35,279 nt of DNA from Mesorhizobium sp. SCN 65-20 (lineage in GTDB: Bacteria > Pseudomonadota > Alphaproteobacteria > Rhizobiales > Rhizobiaceae). The position numbers were made by a program, and so were the translations under genes. Location of the stretch: the NCBI GenBank assembly GCA_001724355.1, contig MEEF01000028.1, positions 1 to 35,279 on the forward strand, in the 5' to 3' direction. Below the pieces are notes generated by a model. It was not told where the DNA came from. It searched no databases and was given only the letters and a program-made list of their open reading frames with translations. Position 1 is the first letter of the stretch; each line of letters opens with the position of its first letter. This document shows, piece after piece, positions 25,793 to 35,279 of the stretch.

Positions 25793-28576
25793 TCAGCCGG
25801 CTTCGCGCACGCGGGCGAGCGCCGTGTCCAGCTTCTGCTGCGTGAGGCGGTATTCCTCGAGCTTTTCACGCTCCGCCGCGACGATCTCCTCCGGTGCACC
25901 TGCCACGAACTTCTCGTTCGACAGCTTCTTGTGCAGGCGGGCGATCTCCTCGGTGGTCTTCGCCAGTTCCTTCTGCAGGCGTGCAGCCTCGGCCGAGAGG
26001 TCGATCAGTGCGCCGAGCGGCAGACAGGCGGTCGCCTCGCCGGCGACGATCTGCGCCGAGCCCTTGGGGGCCGCCGCCTCATGCGTGATCTCGCCGACGC
26101 GTGCCAGGCGCGCAATCGCCGACTGGTGGCGCTTGAGGCGCTCCAGCGTCACCTCGTTGGCGCCGACGAAGACCAGCGGCGCGATCGCGGCCGGCGGCAC
26201 GTTCATCTCCGAACGCACCGAGCGGATGCCCGAGACGAGATCGACCAGCCAGTTGATCTCGGCGGCGGCCGCGGCGTCCTCGAAATCGGGTGCCGGCCAG
26301 GCAGCATGGCACAGCAGCGTCGAGCGTTCCTTGCCCTCGCCTGCCGTGTGCGCCCACAGTTCCTCCGTCATGAACGGCATCATCGGGTGCAGCAGCTTGT
26401 AGATTTCGTCGAGTACGAAGGCTGCGACTGCCTGGGTCTCGGCCTTGGCGGCCTCGTCCTCGCCCATGAAGATCGGCTTCAAGAGTTCAAGATACCAGTC
26501 GCAGAAGGTATTCCAGACAAAGCGGTAGGCCGCGCCCGCCGCCTCGTTGAAGCGGTAGGTGGTGATCGCGTCGGTGACCTCGCGCGAAGCGCGCGTCAGT
26601 TCGGTCAGGATCCAGCGATTGACCGTCAGCTTGGCGTCGTTCAGCCAAAACTCGTCATTGCGCTTTACCCCGTTCATCTCGGCAAAGCGCGTGGCGTTCC
26701 ACAGCTTGGTACCGAAGTTACGGTAACCGGCGATGCGTGCCGGGTCGAGCTTCACGTCGCGGCCCTGCGCCGCCATGATGGCCAGGGTGAAGCGCAGCGC
26801 GTCGGCACCGTACTCGTCGATCAGCTCCAGCGGGTCGATGACGTTGCCCTTCGACTTCGACATCTTCTGGCCGTTCTTGTCGCGGACCAGCGCATGGACG
26901 TAGACCGTATGGAACGGCTCCTCCTCCATGAAGTGCAGGCCCATCATCATCATGCGGGCCACCCAGAAGAAGATGATGTCGAAGCCGGTCACCAGCACGT
27001 CGGTCTGGTAGTAGGTGTCGAGTTCGGGCGTCTTGTCGGGCCAGCCCAGCGTCGAGAACGGCCACAGCGCCGACGAGAACCAGGTGTCGAGCACGTCCTC
27101 GTCGCGGGTCAGGATCTTGCCGGGCTCAAAATTCTCGAGCTGCTCCTCGACCCATGCCTTCCACGGGCCTTCGAGCGCCAAATAATGCTGGATCGCGGAG
27201 TCCAGCGCCTCTTCCTCGGTGCGTTCGACGAAGACCTGTCCATCCGGGCCATACCAGGCCGGGATCTGGTGGCCCCACCACAACTGGCGCGACACGCACC
27301 AGGGCTGGATGTTCTCCATCCAGTCGAAATAGGTCTTTTCCCAGTTCTTGGGCACGAAGTTGGTGCGGCCCTCGCGCACGCTCTTCATCGCGGGCTTGGC
27401 CATCTCGGCGGCGTTGACGTACCACTGGTCGGTCAGGAACGGCTCGATCGGCACGCCACCACGGTCGCCATGCGGCACCATGTGCTTGTGCGGCTCGATC
27501 TTGTCGAGGAAACCGCCCTCTTCCATGATCTGGACGATGAGCTTGCGCGCGGCAAAGCGGTCGAGGCCCTGCAACTGCGCCCAGACGCCCTCGCGAATCT
27601 CGGTGCGCTCCGCGCCTTCGAGGAACTCGTCGTTGTCGACGATGTTGATCTTCGCCTCGACGGTGAGGATGTTGATCTGCGCCAGGTCGTGGCGCTTGCC
27701 GACCTCGAAGTCGTTGAAGTCGTGCGCCGGCGTGATCTTGACCGCACCGGTTCCCTTCTCGGGATCGGAGTATTCGTCGGCGACAATCGGGATCTTGCGG
27801 CCGACGATCGGCAGGATGACGTTCTTGCCGACGAGTGCCGCATAACGCTCGTCTTCGGGATGAACGGCAACGCCGCTGTCGCCGAGCATCGTCTCGGGCC
27901 GCGTGGTCGCAACCGTGATGTAGGTGCTGGGATCCTCGGGGTCGTAGACCTTGCCTTCCACCGGATAGCGGAAATGCCAGAGATTGCCGTTGACCTCATG
28001 CTGCTCGACCTCGAGGTCGGAGATCGCGGTAAGGAGCTTGGGGTCCCAGTTCACAAGGCGCTTGTCCTTGTAGATCAGGCCCTGCTTGTGCAGCGTGACG
28101 AACACCTCGATGACGGCCTTGGACAGTCCTTCGTCCATGGTGAAGCGCTCGCGCGACCAGTCGCAGGACGCACCCAGCCGCTTCAGCTGGTTGAAGATCA
28201 TGCCGCCGGATTCGTCCTTCCACTCCCAGACCTTCTCGACGAACTCCTCGCGGGTGAGATCTCGGCGATGGATCTGCTTCTCCATCAGCTTGCGCTCGAC
28301 GACCATCTGGGTGGCGATGCCGGCATGGTCCATTCCCGGCTGCCACAGAACGTTCTTGCCGCGCATACGCTCGAAGCGGACGAGGATGTCCTGCAACGTG
28401 TTGTTGAGCGCGTGGCCCATATGCAGCGAGCCGGTCACATTGGGCGGCGGAATGACGATGGTGAAGGGTTCAGCCCCTTCGGGCGCGCCGGCACCGGCCC
28501 GGAAGGCATCGGCCTCTTCCCACGTCTTGGCAATCTTGGGTTCGACTGATTTGGCGTCGTAGGTCTTCTCAAGCAT
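25793..28576 (-). CDS. valS: Valyl-tRNA synthetase
   Basis: A 927-aa class I synthetase charging tRNA-Val. The HIGH-type motif is [15 protein letters not shown] near residue 45, and the KMSKS motif is [12 protein letters not shown]. The editing domain region ([20 protein letters not shown]) is present. The C-terminal ~70 residues form the ValRS coiled coil ([20 protein letters not shown] and on). I chose the ATG at 28576, which starts [14 protein letters not shown]; an in-frame ATG at 28639 adds 21 residues without resemblance. The ribosome binding site is weak. The order valS, popZ, tolC on one strand is familiar from rhizobia. The opposite strand has a very long open frame that I regard as a shadow. 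Confidence 0.96.
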   Translation of the reverse strand: MLEKTYDAKSVEPKIAKTWEEADAFRAGAGAPEGAEPFTIVIPPPNVTGSLHMGHALNNTLQDILVRFERMRGKNVLWQPGMDHAGIATQMVVERKLMEKQIHRRDLTREEFVEKVWEWKDESGGMIFNQLKRLGASCDWSRERFTMDEGLSKAVIEVFVTLHKQGLIYKDKRLVNWDPKLLTAISDLEVEQHEVNGNLWHFRYPVEGKVYDPEDPSTYITVATTRPETMLGDSGVAVHPEDERYAALVGKNVILPIVGRKIPIVADEYSDPEKGTGAVKITPAHDFNDFEVGKRHDLAQINILTVEAKINIVDNDEFLEGAERTEIREGVWAQLQGLDRFAARKLIVQIMEEGGFLDKIEPHKHMVPHGDRGGVPIEPFLTDQWYVNAAEMAKPAMKSVREGRTNFVPKNWEKTYFDWMENIQPWCVSRQLWWGHQIPAWYGPDGQVFVERTEEEALDSAIQHYLALEGPWKAWVEEQLENFEPGKILTRDEDVLDTWFSSALWPFSTLGWPDKTPELDTYYQTDVLVTGFDIIFFWVARMMMMGLHFMEEEPFHTVYVHALVRDKNGQKMSKSKGNVIDPLELIDEYGADALRFTLAIMAAQGRDVKLDPARIAGYRNFGTKLWNATRFAEMNGVKRNDEFWLNDAKLTVNRWILTELTRASREVTDAITTYRFNEAAGAAYRFVWNTFCDWYLELLKPIFMGEDEAAKAETQAVAAFVLDEIYKLLHPMMPFMTEELWAHTAGEGKERSTLLCHAAWPAPDFEDAAAAAEINWLVDLVSGIRSVRSEMNVPPAAIAPLVFVGANEVTLERLKRHQSAIARLARVGEITHEAAAPKGSAQIVAGEATACLPLGALIDLSAEAARLQKELAKTTEEIARLHKKLSNEKFVAGAPEEIVAAEREKLEEYRLTQQKLDTALARVREAG

Positions 28577-28716
28577 CGGAATTGGTTCCGTTTTGGTCCG
28601 GATTTGATGGTCCGGTGTAAATCGGATGGGTGCGGCCAAGTCAACAGCACGGCCCGCCGCAGGCAGAAACGAAAACGCCGCCCGAAGGCGGCGCTTTCAT
28701 GTCGCGTCGGGCGATT

Positions 28717-29457
28717 TCATTGCGCGCCGCGCGCGATTCGCTCGATCTCCTCGCGCACCAGCTTTTCGACCAGGATCGGCAGGTTGTTGTCCAACCAGTC
28801 CTGCAGCATGGGCCGCAGCATCTCCGCGGCGATCTCGTCGAACGATTTGCGGTTGCGCGCGGCATAGGCCTCGTTGAGCTCGCCGAACGCGGCGGAAACC
28901 TGGCGCCCGGCCTGCTCGGAGATGATCGCCGGCTTTGCCGCCGCGGGGTCGCCAACCACGACGATCGGCTCCGGCATCTTCGGTGCCGGCGCCTGCGCCG
29001 GCTCCTCGGGCGCCGGACCCGCCAGTTCCTCCATGCGCTCGACCGCCCTGGTCGAAACCGGCGTCCAGGCCGAGGCTACCGGGCGTGCCGGCACGGCCAC
29101 CTCGGCCGCGGGCACGGGTGCCTCCGGGACCGTCGGTGCCGCCGGCTCGGCTGATGGCCAGGTCGCCGCCGCCTCTTTCTTCGGCAGTTCCGGCTTGACG
29201 GCCACCGTTGCCGGCTTCGCTACGTGCGCTTCGGGCTTGGGTTCGACGCCTGCCGGCTTGGTTGCCTGGAGTTCGGCGCGGAATGCCTCGACCTCGATGA
29301 CGTTGCGGTCGCCGCGATCGTCTTCGGGCTCCGGCTTCACCTGGCCGAAATCGACCGATGGGCGCCGCCCGCTGTCGTTGTCTTCGATGATTCTACGGAT
29401 CGAGGCGAGAATCTCCTCCATCGAGGGTTCCCGTTGAACGGTGCTAGCCTGGGCCAT
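28717..29457 (-). CDS. popZ: PopZ polar organising protein (DUF2497)
   Basis: A 246-aa cytoplasmic protein with the build of PopZ, which forms condensates at cell poles and anchors the chromosome origin. The N-terminal helix SMEEILASIRRIIED is the conserved client-binding motif. A long Pro/Ala/Glu-rich linker follows (about 60-180). The C-terminal oligomerisation region includes FDEIAAEMLRPMLQDWLDNN and LPILVEKLVREEIERIA. I prefer the ATG at 29457; a GTG two codons upstream is possible. The linker is longer than in Caulobacter PopZ. A hairpin GCCCGCC/GGCGGGC (29495-29510) lies upstream, between popZ and tolC. Confidence 0.92.
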   Translation of the reverse strand: MAQASTVQREPSMEEILASIRRIIEDNDSGRRPSVDFGQVKPEPEDDRGDRNVIEVEAFRAELQATKPAGVEPKPEAHVAKPATVAVKPELPKKEAAATWPSAEPAAPTVPEAPVPAAEVAVPARPVASAWTPVSTRAVERMEELAGPAPEEPAQAPAPKMPEPIVVVGDPAAAKPAIISEQAGRQVSAAFGELNEAYAARNRKSFDEIAAEMLRPMLQDWLDNNLPILVEKLVREEIERIARGAQ

Positions 29458-29610
29458 CGTCACATCCGCCGCCTTTGTGACCGGTTGTCGTCCCGCCCGC
29501 CTTGGCGGGCTTCGAATCAGGTCTTCAGCGTAGCGGACGGATTCCCGCTAGAGAATCCCCAATCGGGGCACTCCTTTGATTTCAACAGAATACCGGGCGG
29601 CTCGCCGTCT

Positions 29611-29650
29611 AAACGAAAACGGGCGCCCGCTTGGCTGAAGCGGACGCCCG
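29611..29650 (-). terminator. Rho-independent terminator of tolC
   Basis: On the minus strand a long stem pairs CGGGCG...CCGCTT with AAGCGG...CGCCCG with one mismatch, followed by TTTTCGTTT. It lies 20 nt past the tolC stop, so popZ-valS must be transcribed from their own promoter. Confidence 0.85.
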
Positions 29651-29670
29651 GGAAAAATGTCTAGCAGAGA

Positions 29671-31047
29671 TCAGCGGCCGTCGGGCGTCCTGAGGCCGAT
29701 CCACTTGTCCTTGACTGCGTTGTAGTGCTCCTTGGGCTCGTACTTGGCCACCCGCAGCCCGAGCCGGTCCACCGACAGATTTCCGATCGCCGACAGGATG
29801 GCGTAGCTCGCCACCACCGCGTCGCGCTCGGACGTCGCCAGGTTGATCTGGGCGGTGATAACGTCGGCCTGGGCATTGAGCACGTCGAGCGTCGTGCGCT
29901 GGCCGACGTTGCGCTCTTCGATCACGCCGTTCAGCGCGAGTTGCTGGGCCGCCACCAACTCGCGGTTGGCCGACACGCTCTCGACCGCGGCCGTATACTG
30001 CGACCACGCCGAGGTCACCGCCGCCTGCACGCGATCACGGCTGACGTCGACCTCGATGCGCGCCTGACCGAGCGATTCCTTGGACTGCCGCACCTGCGCC
30101 GATACGCGCCCGCCCTGGTAGATCGGCACGGTAAGCGTTGCACCGATATTGGCGGAGCTCCGATTGCCGTCCGAATCGAGCGAAGGAGACGTGTTGGCGT
30201 AGTTCTGGAATATCCCGGCACCTGCCGTAACGCGCGGCAACAACTGGCCCTCGGCCGACTTGACCCTGAAGCCGGCGGCATCGACCAGATACTCGGTGGC
30301 AAGGATCGCCGGATGATCGCCCGCGGCCTCGGCAAGCGCACTGTCGAGGCTCTTGGGCAGGAGCTTGGCGAGCGGCGATGCAGCCTGCAGGTTGTTGGGC
30401 TGGTCACCGACGATCTCGCGATAGACCGCGGCACTCGAAAGCGCCTGCGCCCGGGCGGAGCTCAGCTGGGCGATGGCATCTGACCGGGAGGCATCGGCCT
30501 GCGCCACATCGGTGCGCGTGCCCTCGCCCACCTCGAAGCGCGAACGGGCCGCACGCGCCTGCTCGGTCAGGAACTGAAGGTTCTGCTCGGTCAACTGGGC
30601 CACGCGCCGGTCGCGGATGACGTCCATGTAGGCGGCCGCAGCGTTGAACAGCGTGTTCTGCTCGGTGTTGCGCAAGCTCTCGTTCGAGGCCCGCACGCTC
30701 GCCTCGGCGGCTGCGACGTTGTTTTTGGTCTGGAAGCCGTCGAACAGCGTCTGGTTGATCTCGACGCCGAACTGGCCGGTGGTGATGTTCGCGGTTGTGT
30801 TGCGGAAGCGCCGCGACTCGTAGTCGATGTTGCCGACGCCCGCGATGGTCGGGCGCCAGCCGGACTTGGCTATCGCGACGTCCTCGTCGGTGACGCGCAC
30901 GCCTGCCCGGGCCGAATTCAGGGTCGAGTTGTTCTGGTACGCCTTGGTCAAGGCGCCGAGGATGGTTTCGGCCTCGGCCGACAACGGCGACAGCGCCGTA
31001 GCGGAGACCAAGGCCACGGCAAACAAGCTCTTGCGGAAAAACGACAC
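29671..31047 (-). CDS. tolC: TolC-family outer-membrane efflux/secretion channel
   Basis: A 458-aa outer-membrane channel that joins inner-membrane pumps or type I secretion systems to the outside. After a signal peptide (FFRKSLFAVALVSATALSPL...AEA) come the two TolC repeats with long helices, e.g. NSARAGVRVTDEDVAIAKSG and GWRPTIAGVGNIDYESRRF, then LTVPIYQGGRVSAQVRQSKE and TTLDVLNAQADVITAQINLA. I chose GTG at 31047 because GAGGGA lies 6 nt upstream; an ATG six codons earlier (31065) has no ribosome binding site. It lies downstream of pcm on the same strand (163 bp). Confidence 0.94.
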   Translation of the reverse strand: MSFFRKSLFAVALVSATALSPLSAEAETILGALTKAYQNNSTLNSARAGVRVTDEDVAIAKSGWRPTIAGVGNIDYESRRFRNTTANITTGQFGVEINQTLFDGFQTKNNVAAAEASVRASNESLRNTEQNTLFNAAAAYMDVIRDRRVAQLTEQNLQFLTEQARAARSRFEVGEGTRTDVAQADASRSDAIAQLSSARAQALSSAAVYREIVGDQPNNLQAASPLAKLLPKSLDSALAEAAGDHPAILATEYLVDAAGFRVKSAEGQLLPRVTAGAGIFQNYANTSPSLDSDGNRSSANIGATLTVPIYQGGRVSAQVRQSKESLGQARIEVDVSRDRVQAAVTSAWSQYTAAVESVSANRELVAAQQLALNGVIEERNVGQRTTLDVLNAQADVITAQINLATSERDAVVASYAILSAIGNLSVDRLGLRVAKYEPKEHYNAVKDKWIGLRTPDGR

Positions 31048-31210
31048 TACGCGTCCCTCATTCATCTGCGGCGAACTGCCTGAAGGCAGCCATGCCCCTC
31101 GCCGAAACCGGCCAATCGCGCCGATTCCAGACCGGATCGGTCAGGAATCAGGCGCAGTCGTCCGGTCCTTAGAACATCACGGCACCGGGCGCGCTGCAAG
31201 AAAAAGGCGC

Positions 31211-31885
31211 TTAGAACTCAAATTCCCGTGTGCGATTGAAGCCGGGTAGTGGCTTAACTGCCGCATTGAACGCGCGTCTGGCAGTAACGGTGCCGCCGGA
31301 TTTAAGGAAAAGCCGCGCGACGCCGGAATTGCCGCTGCCCTCTACGACGACCAGCCGGCCGCCTTCCTTGAGTTGCGAAACAAGTCCGTCCGGCAACTGC
31401 TCGACACTGCCGCCAATGAAGATGACGTCGTAGGGCGCCTCCGAAGCATAGCCTTCGGAAAGCTTGCCCGTCACGGTCACGACATTGTCGTAGCCGAGTG
31501 AAGCGAGCGTGGCAGTGGCGCGGGCCGCAAGTTCAGCGTCCGATTCGAGCGCGATGACCGAACTCGCGAGCCGCGACAGGACCGCCGAAGAGTAGCCGGT
31601 GCCGCAACCGACATCGAGAACGACGTCGCTGGACTTGATCTCGGCGAGTTGCACGAGCTTGGCGAACGGCGACGGTTCCATGAGGTAGCGCGGCTCTGCA
31701 CCGTCGGCGGCGCTCGCATAGCGCAGGTCCTCGTCGATGTAGGCCAGTTCGCGCTGGTTGCTATCGACGAACGCCTCGCGCGGCACCGACAGCATTGCGT
31801 CGAGGAGACCGAGATCGGTCACGTCGGTGGTACGAACCTGGCCGTCCACCATCTTCACGCGACGTTCGGAAAAATCAGCGTTCAT
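31211..31885 (-). CDS. pcm: Protein-L-isoaspartate O-methyltransferase
   Basis: A 224-aa SAM-dependent methyltransferase that starts repair of isoaspartyl residues in damaged proteins. Motif I is DVVLDVGCGTGYSSAVLSRL (about 80-100). The preceding segment RYLMEPSPFAKLVQLAEI and the later DVIFIGGSVEQLPDGLVSQL and GGRLVVVEG fit the family. The ATG at 31885 begins MNADFSERRVKMVDGQVRT, the usual rhizobial start; the frame is open upstream to 32032 without resemblance. The ribosome binding site is weak. It sits upstream of tolC, a common rhizobial order. An inverted repeat at 31946-31965 lies in its leader. Confidence 0.9.
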   Translation of the reverse strand: MNADFSERRVKMVDGQVRTTDVTDLGLLDAMLSVPREAFVDSNQRELAYIDEDLRYASAADGAEPRYLMEPSPFAKLVQLAEIKSSDVVLDVGCGTGYSSAVLSRLASSVIALESDAELAARATATLASLGYDNVVTVTGKLSEGYASEAPYDVIFIGGSVEQLPDGLVSQLKEGGRLVVVEGSGNSGVARLFLKSGGTVTARRAFNAAVKPLPGFNRTREFEF

Positions 31886-32320
31886 GTCAAACTGGCCCGC
31901 CTGCGGCGCGTGATGCGCAAAATACAACCGCACCCGAATTGGGAACCTCGGCGGCGGTGCCGAGGAAGCTGGAGGCCTCGCCCGGAAGCCGTCGTCCCAA
32001 CAAGAGCGACTACTTGGCCGGCGGTGTCGCAAAAAACGTCGATGCAGTCAATCAATGACTTCGGCGCCCACTGCCAAGGTTCGATCGCCCCGCCTCGCCG
32101 GCTCCCGGGTCCAGGAAATGATGGCCAAACTTCGATCAACGCCCGTCGCCGGAGCTTGAGCCTTATGGCGCAGCACTCCTTCGAGCGCCGCATCTCATAG
32201 CTTCGGCAAAACAACATTCAAAAGCCCGCAGGTTCAGGCTCAAACGCGCTTGCTCAATCGAATATTAGGGATCACAACTATAATTGGCTGAGGTGGGGGC
32301 TTGCGACCGGAGAGGGCGTC
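31886..32320. other. Intergenic stretch between divergent pcm and autotransporter genes
   Basis: No gene is supported. A perfect inverted repeat CCTCGGC/GCCGAGG (31946-31965) lies about 60 nt before pcm. A TATAAT sequence at 32279-32284, 36 nt before the autotransporter start, is a possible -10 element, but no good -35 lies at the right distance. The right part is AT-richer than its surroundings. Confidence 0.45.
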
Positions 32321-35279
32321 GTGAGCTTTGCATTGACTTCTATCCCCCCTGGCAACTGCGCCGGGCACAAGATTTGCGATGCACGTCATGCTGCCGAAGT
32401 CGGCCAGTCACCTGCCGATTGCCTGCGAAGACCGCTGGCAGTCCTGGCGGGGCTGCTTCTTGCCTCCGTCTCGTCGCAGGCACTTGCCCAGCAAGTGATC
32501 GCCAACGGGACGACCCAAACCGCCAGCGGCACGATCAATACCGGCGTGCTCGCTCCGCCGGCGGGCTACGCCCTGTACGCCCTCAACGGCGGCATTATCC
32601 TCAGTTCCAGCCCTCTGACGGTCGTTAGCGGCGGGGCAGCTGCTGACGGCGCACGTGCCGAGGGCGGCGGCAACATCACAATCTTCTCGGGATCATCTGT
32701 CACGACCACAGGCGGGGGAGGCGCTCCCGCACTTCACGCCACGGGTGCCGGCTCCTCAATTACCGCGACCAACACCAACATCACGACTCTCGCCCACGGC
32801 GCGCTCGCCGACGGCACCGGAGCCAACATCACCCTGTCGGGAGGTACTTTCACCATCAATGGACTCGGCGCAGGTCTCGCCGCGATCGGTGGCACGCTTG
32901 ACGCCACCGGCATCACTGTCACGGGTTCTCCCACCCTACGCAGTCACGGCGCCATCGCGGAGACCGGCGGCACCATCAACCTGCACGCAGGCACGTCGAT
33001 TGCGACTGGCGGCGGCTTCAATGCCGTTGCGCTCGGCGCCTCCGGTGCGGGCAGCCGCGTCAACGCCGACGCGTTGATCCCGGTGACGACTGCCGGACGC
33101 GGAGCGATGGGCGTCTACATGCATGACGGCGGGATCGTGTCGCTGGTAGCCGGTACCACGTTCCAGATCAACGGTACCAGCAGTGTCGGCGTCGCGGTCG
33201 ATAACACGTCTGTCCCGCTCGGGACGATCGGCAGCGGTCTCACCATCAATCTCAACGGCGCCGGCGTCGCCGGACAGGCCGGCAGCACGGGCGTCGTGGC
33301 CCTCAATAACGGGAACATCTCGCTGGAAAACCTGACCGTCACCGGACCAAATGCTGCAGCCGGTGCGTGGGCCACATCGGGAAGCACCGTCACCATCTCG
33401 GGCAACAGTACGATCAACATCAACGCGGCCCAGAACCAGACCTTCTATACACTGCAGACCGCAAACTTGATCACCGCAGACGCGTCCGTCGGCGCGATTT
33501 TCGGGGCAACTGGTGCAAGCCCGATCGCCGGCTTGTTTGCCTTCGGCGGGACGATCAACAGCGCCGGCACGACGATCAACGTGACTTCGGGCAATGGGGC
33601 AACCGGTGCCGAAGCCGCGAACGGCGGCATCGTCAACATGACGAACAACACGATCACAACGACCGGTACGAATTCGTTCGGCATTCGGGTCGACGGAAAC
33701 GGCCAGGTCTTCGGCCGCGACTCGACTGTGACGACATCCGGCGGAGGTGCAGCGCTGTTCATCAACAGCGCGCCGGGGCTGATCGATCTCACCAATTCGA
33801 CCGTGTTGGCTACGGGTGCGAACACGACCGGCCTTGCGACGCTGAACTTCAGCGCTGCCGGCATGAACACCGTGAATTTGTCAGGGGGCAGCCTGATCAG
33901 CGAGCAGGACACCGGCATTGCCGCACAGGGGCCGCTGAACCTCACCGTCAGCAACGCTGCGGTCGTGACCGGCGGCGGAGGCACTCTGCTGCAAGTGTTC
34001 GACAACGCCGTGGGATTTCAGCAGACCGTCGTGCAATTGAATGCTTCCGGTGGCAGCATCCTCACCGGTGATGCCTTCGTCGCACCTTTGAGCATCGCCA
34101 ACATCAGTCTGGCGACAGGATCTCAATGGACGGGCGCCGCCTTTGACGTCACCAATGTCTCCGTCGACCCGACAGGCATCTGGACCATGACGGCAAGTTC
34201 GAACGTGAGGCAGCAGACGACGAACGCCGGCCTCATCGATGTTGTCGCGCCAGTCGGCGACCCGACCCTGCTTACAAGCTATAAGACGCTGACGACACAG
34301 AACTATGTCGGCCTGGGCGGAACGATCGGTCTCAACAGCTATCTCGACACCGATGGTGCGCCATCTGACAGGTTGGTCATCAATGGCGGCACGGCGACGG
34401 GCAACTCGTTCCTGGCCATCGCCAACACCACCGGCCCCGGCGCGCTGACGGTGGCCGACGGCATTTTGGTGGTTGACGCGCAGAATGGCGGGACCACCGT
34501 TCCGGGCGCCTTTGCCCTCGCCAACCGCGTCGCGGCTGGAGCGTTCGAGTACAGCCTCTATCGCGGCGGCACTTCCAACGGCGAAAGCTGGTTCCTGCGC
34601 TCGCGGATCGTCCCGACGCCACCCGGTCCGGTCCCGCCCGGCCCAGTCCCCCCCGGCCCCGTGCCGCCGCCCATCCCCGACTACCGCAACGAGGTGCCGG
34701 TCGACATCGTGTTGCCCGCGCTCGCCAACCGGCTGGGGCTGGGCACGCTCGGCACCTATCACGACCGCATCGGCGACGATTATCCCGCCCCCGTGCAGCC
34801 GGTGGAGCCGATCATCTGCAAGGCCCCGTCCAAGGACGGCGGCTGCGCGGTGCCCGCAGCGGTCGCGGCCGAGATGCAGCCCACTCGCGCCGCCTGGGGC
34901 CGCCTGTTCGGCGAGACCGGCTCGGTCGACTTCGACGCCACCAATCCCGCAGGCGCGGTCCAGAACATCGTCGAGCACGGCCCCTCCTACGACTTCGACA
35001 TGTATGGCCTGCAGGCCGGCATGGACCTGCTGCGCCGCCTCAACGAGGACGGCTCGCGTGACATCGCCGGCTTCTACATCGGCGTCGGCCGCATCACCGC
35101 CGACGTCGATGCAGTGCTCGGCGGCCCGGCCGGTACCTCATCGGTCAACGGCTATTCGCTCGGCGGCTACTGGACCCGCATCGCCGAGAAGGGCTGGTAT
35201 CTTGACGCCGTGCTGCAGGCGACCTGGTACGACGCCGAGGGCAATGCGCAAGGCCGTGGCCGGTTCGCCGGCGAAAGCT
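32321..35279 (+). CDS. Autotransporter (type Va secretion) with beta-helix passenger; 3' end outside window
   Basis: The frame stays open for 986 codons to the right edge. The GTG at 32321 has GAGAGGG just upstream. A long N-terminus (about 55 residues) ends in a signal peptide, LAVLAGLLLASVSSQALA then QQ. Residues about 60-760 are a Gly/Thr/Asn/Ser-rich passenger with repeated strand motifs such as GGTINLHAGTSIATGGG and NGGIVNMTNNTITTTGTN, typical of pectate-lyase-like beta-helices. A Pro-rich linker (765-786) leads to the translocator region, whose start WGRLFGETGSVDFD and the later GFYIGVGRITADVD and YSLGGYWTRI match autotransporter barrels. Codon use changes from relaxed in the passenger to strongly GC-ending from the linker on. 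Adhesion or biofilm roles are usual for the family; the ligand is unknown. Confidence 0.88.
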   Translation, partial: MSFALTSIPPGNCAGHKICDARHAAEVGQSPADCLRRPLAVLAGLLLASVSSQALAQQVIANGTTQTASGTINTGVLAPPAGYALYALNGGIILSSSPLTVVSGGAAADGARAEGGGNITIFSGSSVTTTGGGGAPALHATGAGSSITATNTNITTLAHGALADGTGANITLSGGTFTINGLGAGLAAIGGTLDATGITVTGSPTLRSHGAIAETGGTINLHAGTSIATGGGFNAVALGASGAGSRVNADALIPVTTAGRGAMGVYMHDGGIVSLVAGTTFQINGTSSVGVAVDNTSVPLGTIGSGLTINLNGAGVAGQAGSTGVVALNNGNISLENLTVTGPNAAAGAWATSGSTVTISGNSTININAAQNQTFYTLQTANLITADASVGAIFGATGASPIAGLFAFGGTINSAGTTINVTSGNGATGAEAANGGIVNMTNNTITTTGTNSFGIRVDGNGQVFGRDSTVTTSGGGAALFINSAPGLIDLTNSTVLATGANTTGLATLNFSAAGMNTVNLSGGSLISEQDTGIAAQGPLNLTVSNAAVVTGGGGTLLQVFDNAVGFQQTVVQLNASGGSILTGDAFVAPLSIANISLATGSQWTGAAFDVTNVSVDPTGIWTMTASSNVRQQTTNAGLIDVVAPVGDPTLLTSYKTLTTQNYVGLGGTIGLNSYLDTDGAPSDRLVINGGTATGNSFLAIANTTGPGALTVADGILVVDAQNGGTTVPGAFALANRVAAGAFEYSLYRGGTSNGESWFLRSRIVPTPPGPVPPGPVPPGPVPPPIPDYRNEVPVDIVLPALANRLGLGTLGTYHDRIGDDYPAPVQPVEPIICKAPSKDGGCAVPAAVAAEMQPTRAAWGRLFGETGSVDFDATNPAGAVQNIVEHGPSYDFDMYGLQAGMDLLRRLNEDGSRDIAGFYIGVGRITADVDAVLGGPAGTSSVNGYSLGGYWTRIAEKGWYLDAVLQATWYDAEGNAQGRGRFAGES
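34622..34666 (+). repeat. Three tandem 15-bp repeats encoding PGPVP, with a C7 tract
   Basis: Three consecutive 15-bp units (CCCGGTCCGGTCCCG and two variants) encode PGPVP-type repeats in the linker between passenger and barrel. A run of seven C at 34648-34654 lies inside. Whole-unit changes would keep the frame, while slippage in the C tract would shift it. Confidence 0.75.

Noticed and set aside
25487..28549. A 1020-codon open frame on the plus strand opposite valS
   Set aside because: It is the complement of a certain gene in GC-rich DNA, where long antisense frames are common. It has no domain resemblance and no ribosome binding site.
28584..28599. SOS-box-like GTTC-N7-GTCC upstream of valS
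   Set aside because: One base off the consensus, and a tRNA synthetase is not an expected SOS gene, so probably chance.

Overview
The window looks like a chromosomal segment of a GC-rich alphaproteobacterium of the order Hyphomicrobiales (Rhizobiales), probably near Mesorhizobium or Aminobacter. This rests on gene content and order, read by eye without database searches. The markers are an ExoR-type exopolysaccharide regulator, a PopZ polar organiser between valS and tolC, the run rlpA / D-Ala-D-Ala carboxypeptidase / tmk / holB / metG / tatD / MBL hydrolase, SOS boxes of the alphaproteobacterial GTTC-N7-GTTC type, and a perfect GGAAC-N16-CGTT promoter of the EcfG general stress sigma factor.

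Layout. 1-206: the 5' part of a tRNA-Ser(UGA) running off the left edge, and a second tRNA-Ser(UGA) that stops after its anticodon arm, with a tandem 10-bp repeat between them; this resembles an old integration site. 606-8272: a plus-strand housekeeping run for cell wall (rlpA, a carboxypeptidase with altered active-site motifs), dTMP synthesis and replication (tmk, holB), translation (metG), and two metal-dependent hydrolases. 8273-10490: an accessory patch with a dif-like site, a glutamate-racemase homologue lacking both catalytic cysteines, a 25-residue membrane peptide behind an EcfG promoter, and a 136-aa unknown protein behind a second EcfG-like promoter. 10490-11608: osmC-like gene and ssb.

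11734-17777: about 6 kb between ssb and uvrA, each with its own SOS box. It holds a VOC-domain protein, a flavin monooxygenase plus cupin pair facing a divergent AraC regulator, and an Asp/Glu-racemase homologue with a Thr/Cys pair overlapping a DUF1801 gene. 17931-20855: uvrA, followed 4 bp later by a convergent VapC toxin gene and an antitoxin that appears to contain two Phd-like modules. 21833-22642: a DUF72 gene sharing its upstream region with the toxin-antitoxin operon. 22705-25424: exoR and a FadL-like outer-membrane channel with relaxed base composition. 25793-31885: the minus-strand block valS, popZ, tolC, pcm. 32321-35279: the first 986 codons of a large autotransporter that runs off the right edge.

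No CRISPR array, rRNA gene, transposase or complete prophage was seen. The least ordinary items are the stress-promoter micropeptide, the double-module antitoxin, the two racemase homologues with replaced catalytic cysteines, and the interrupted ssb-uvrA pair.
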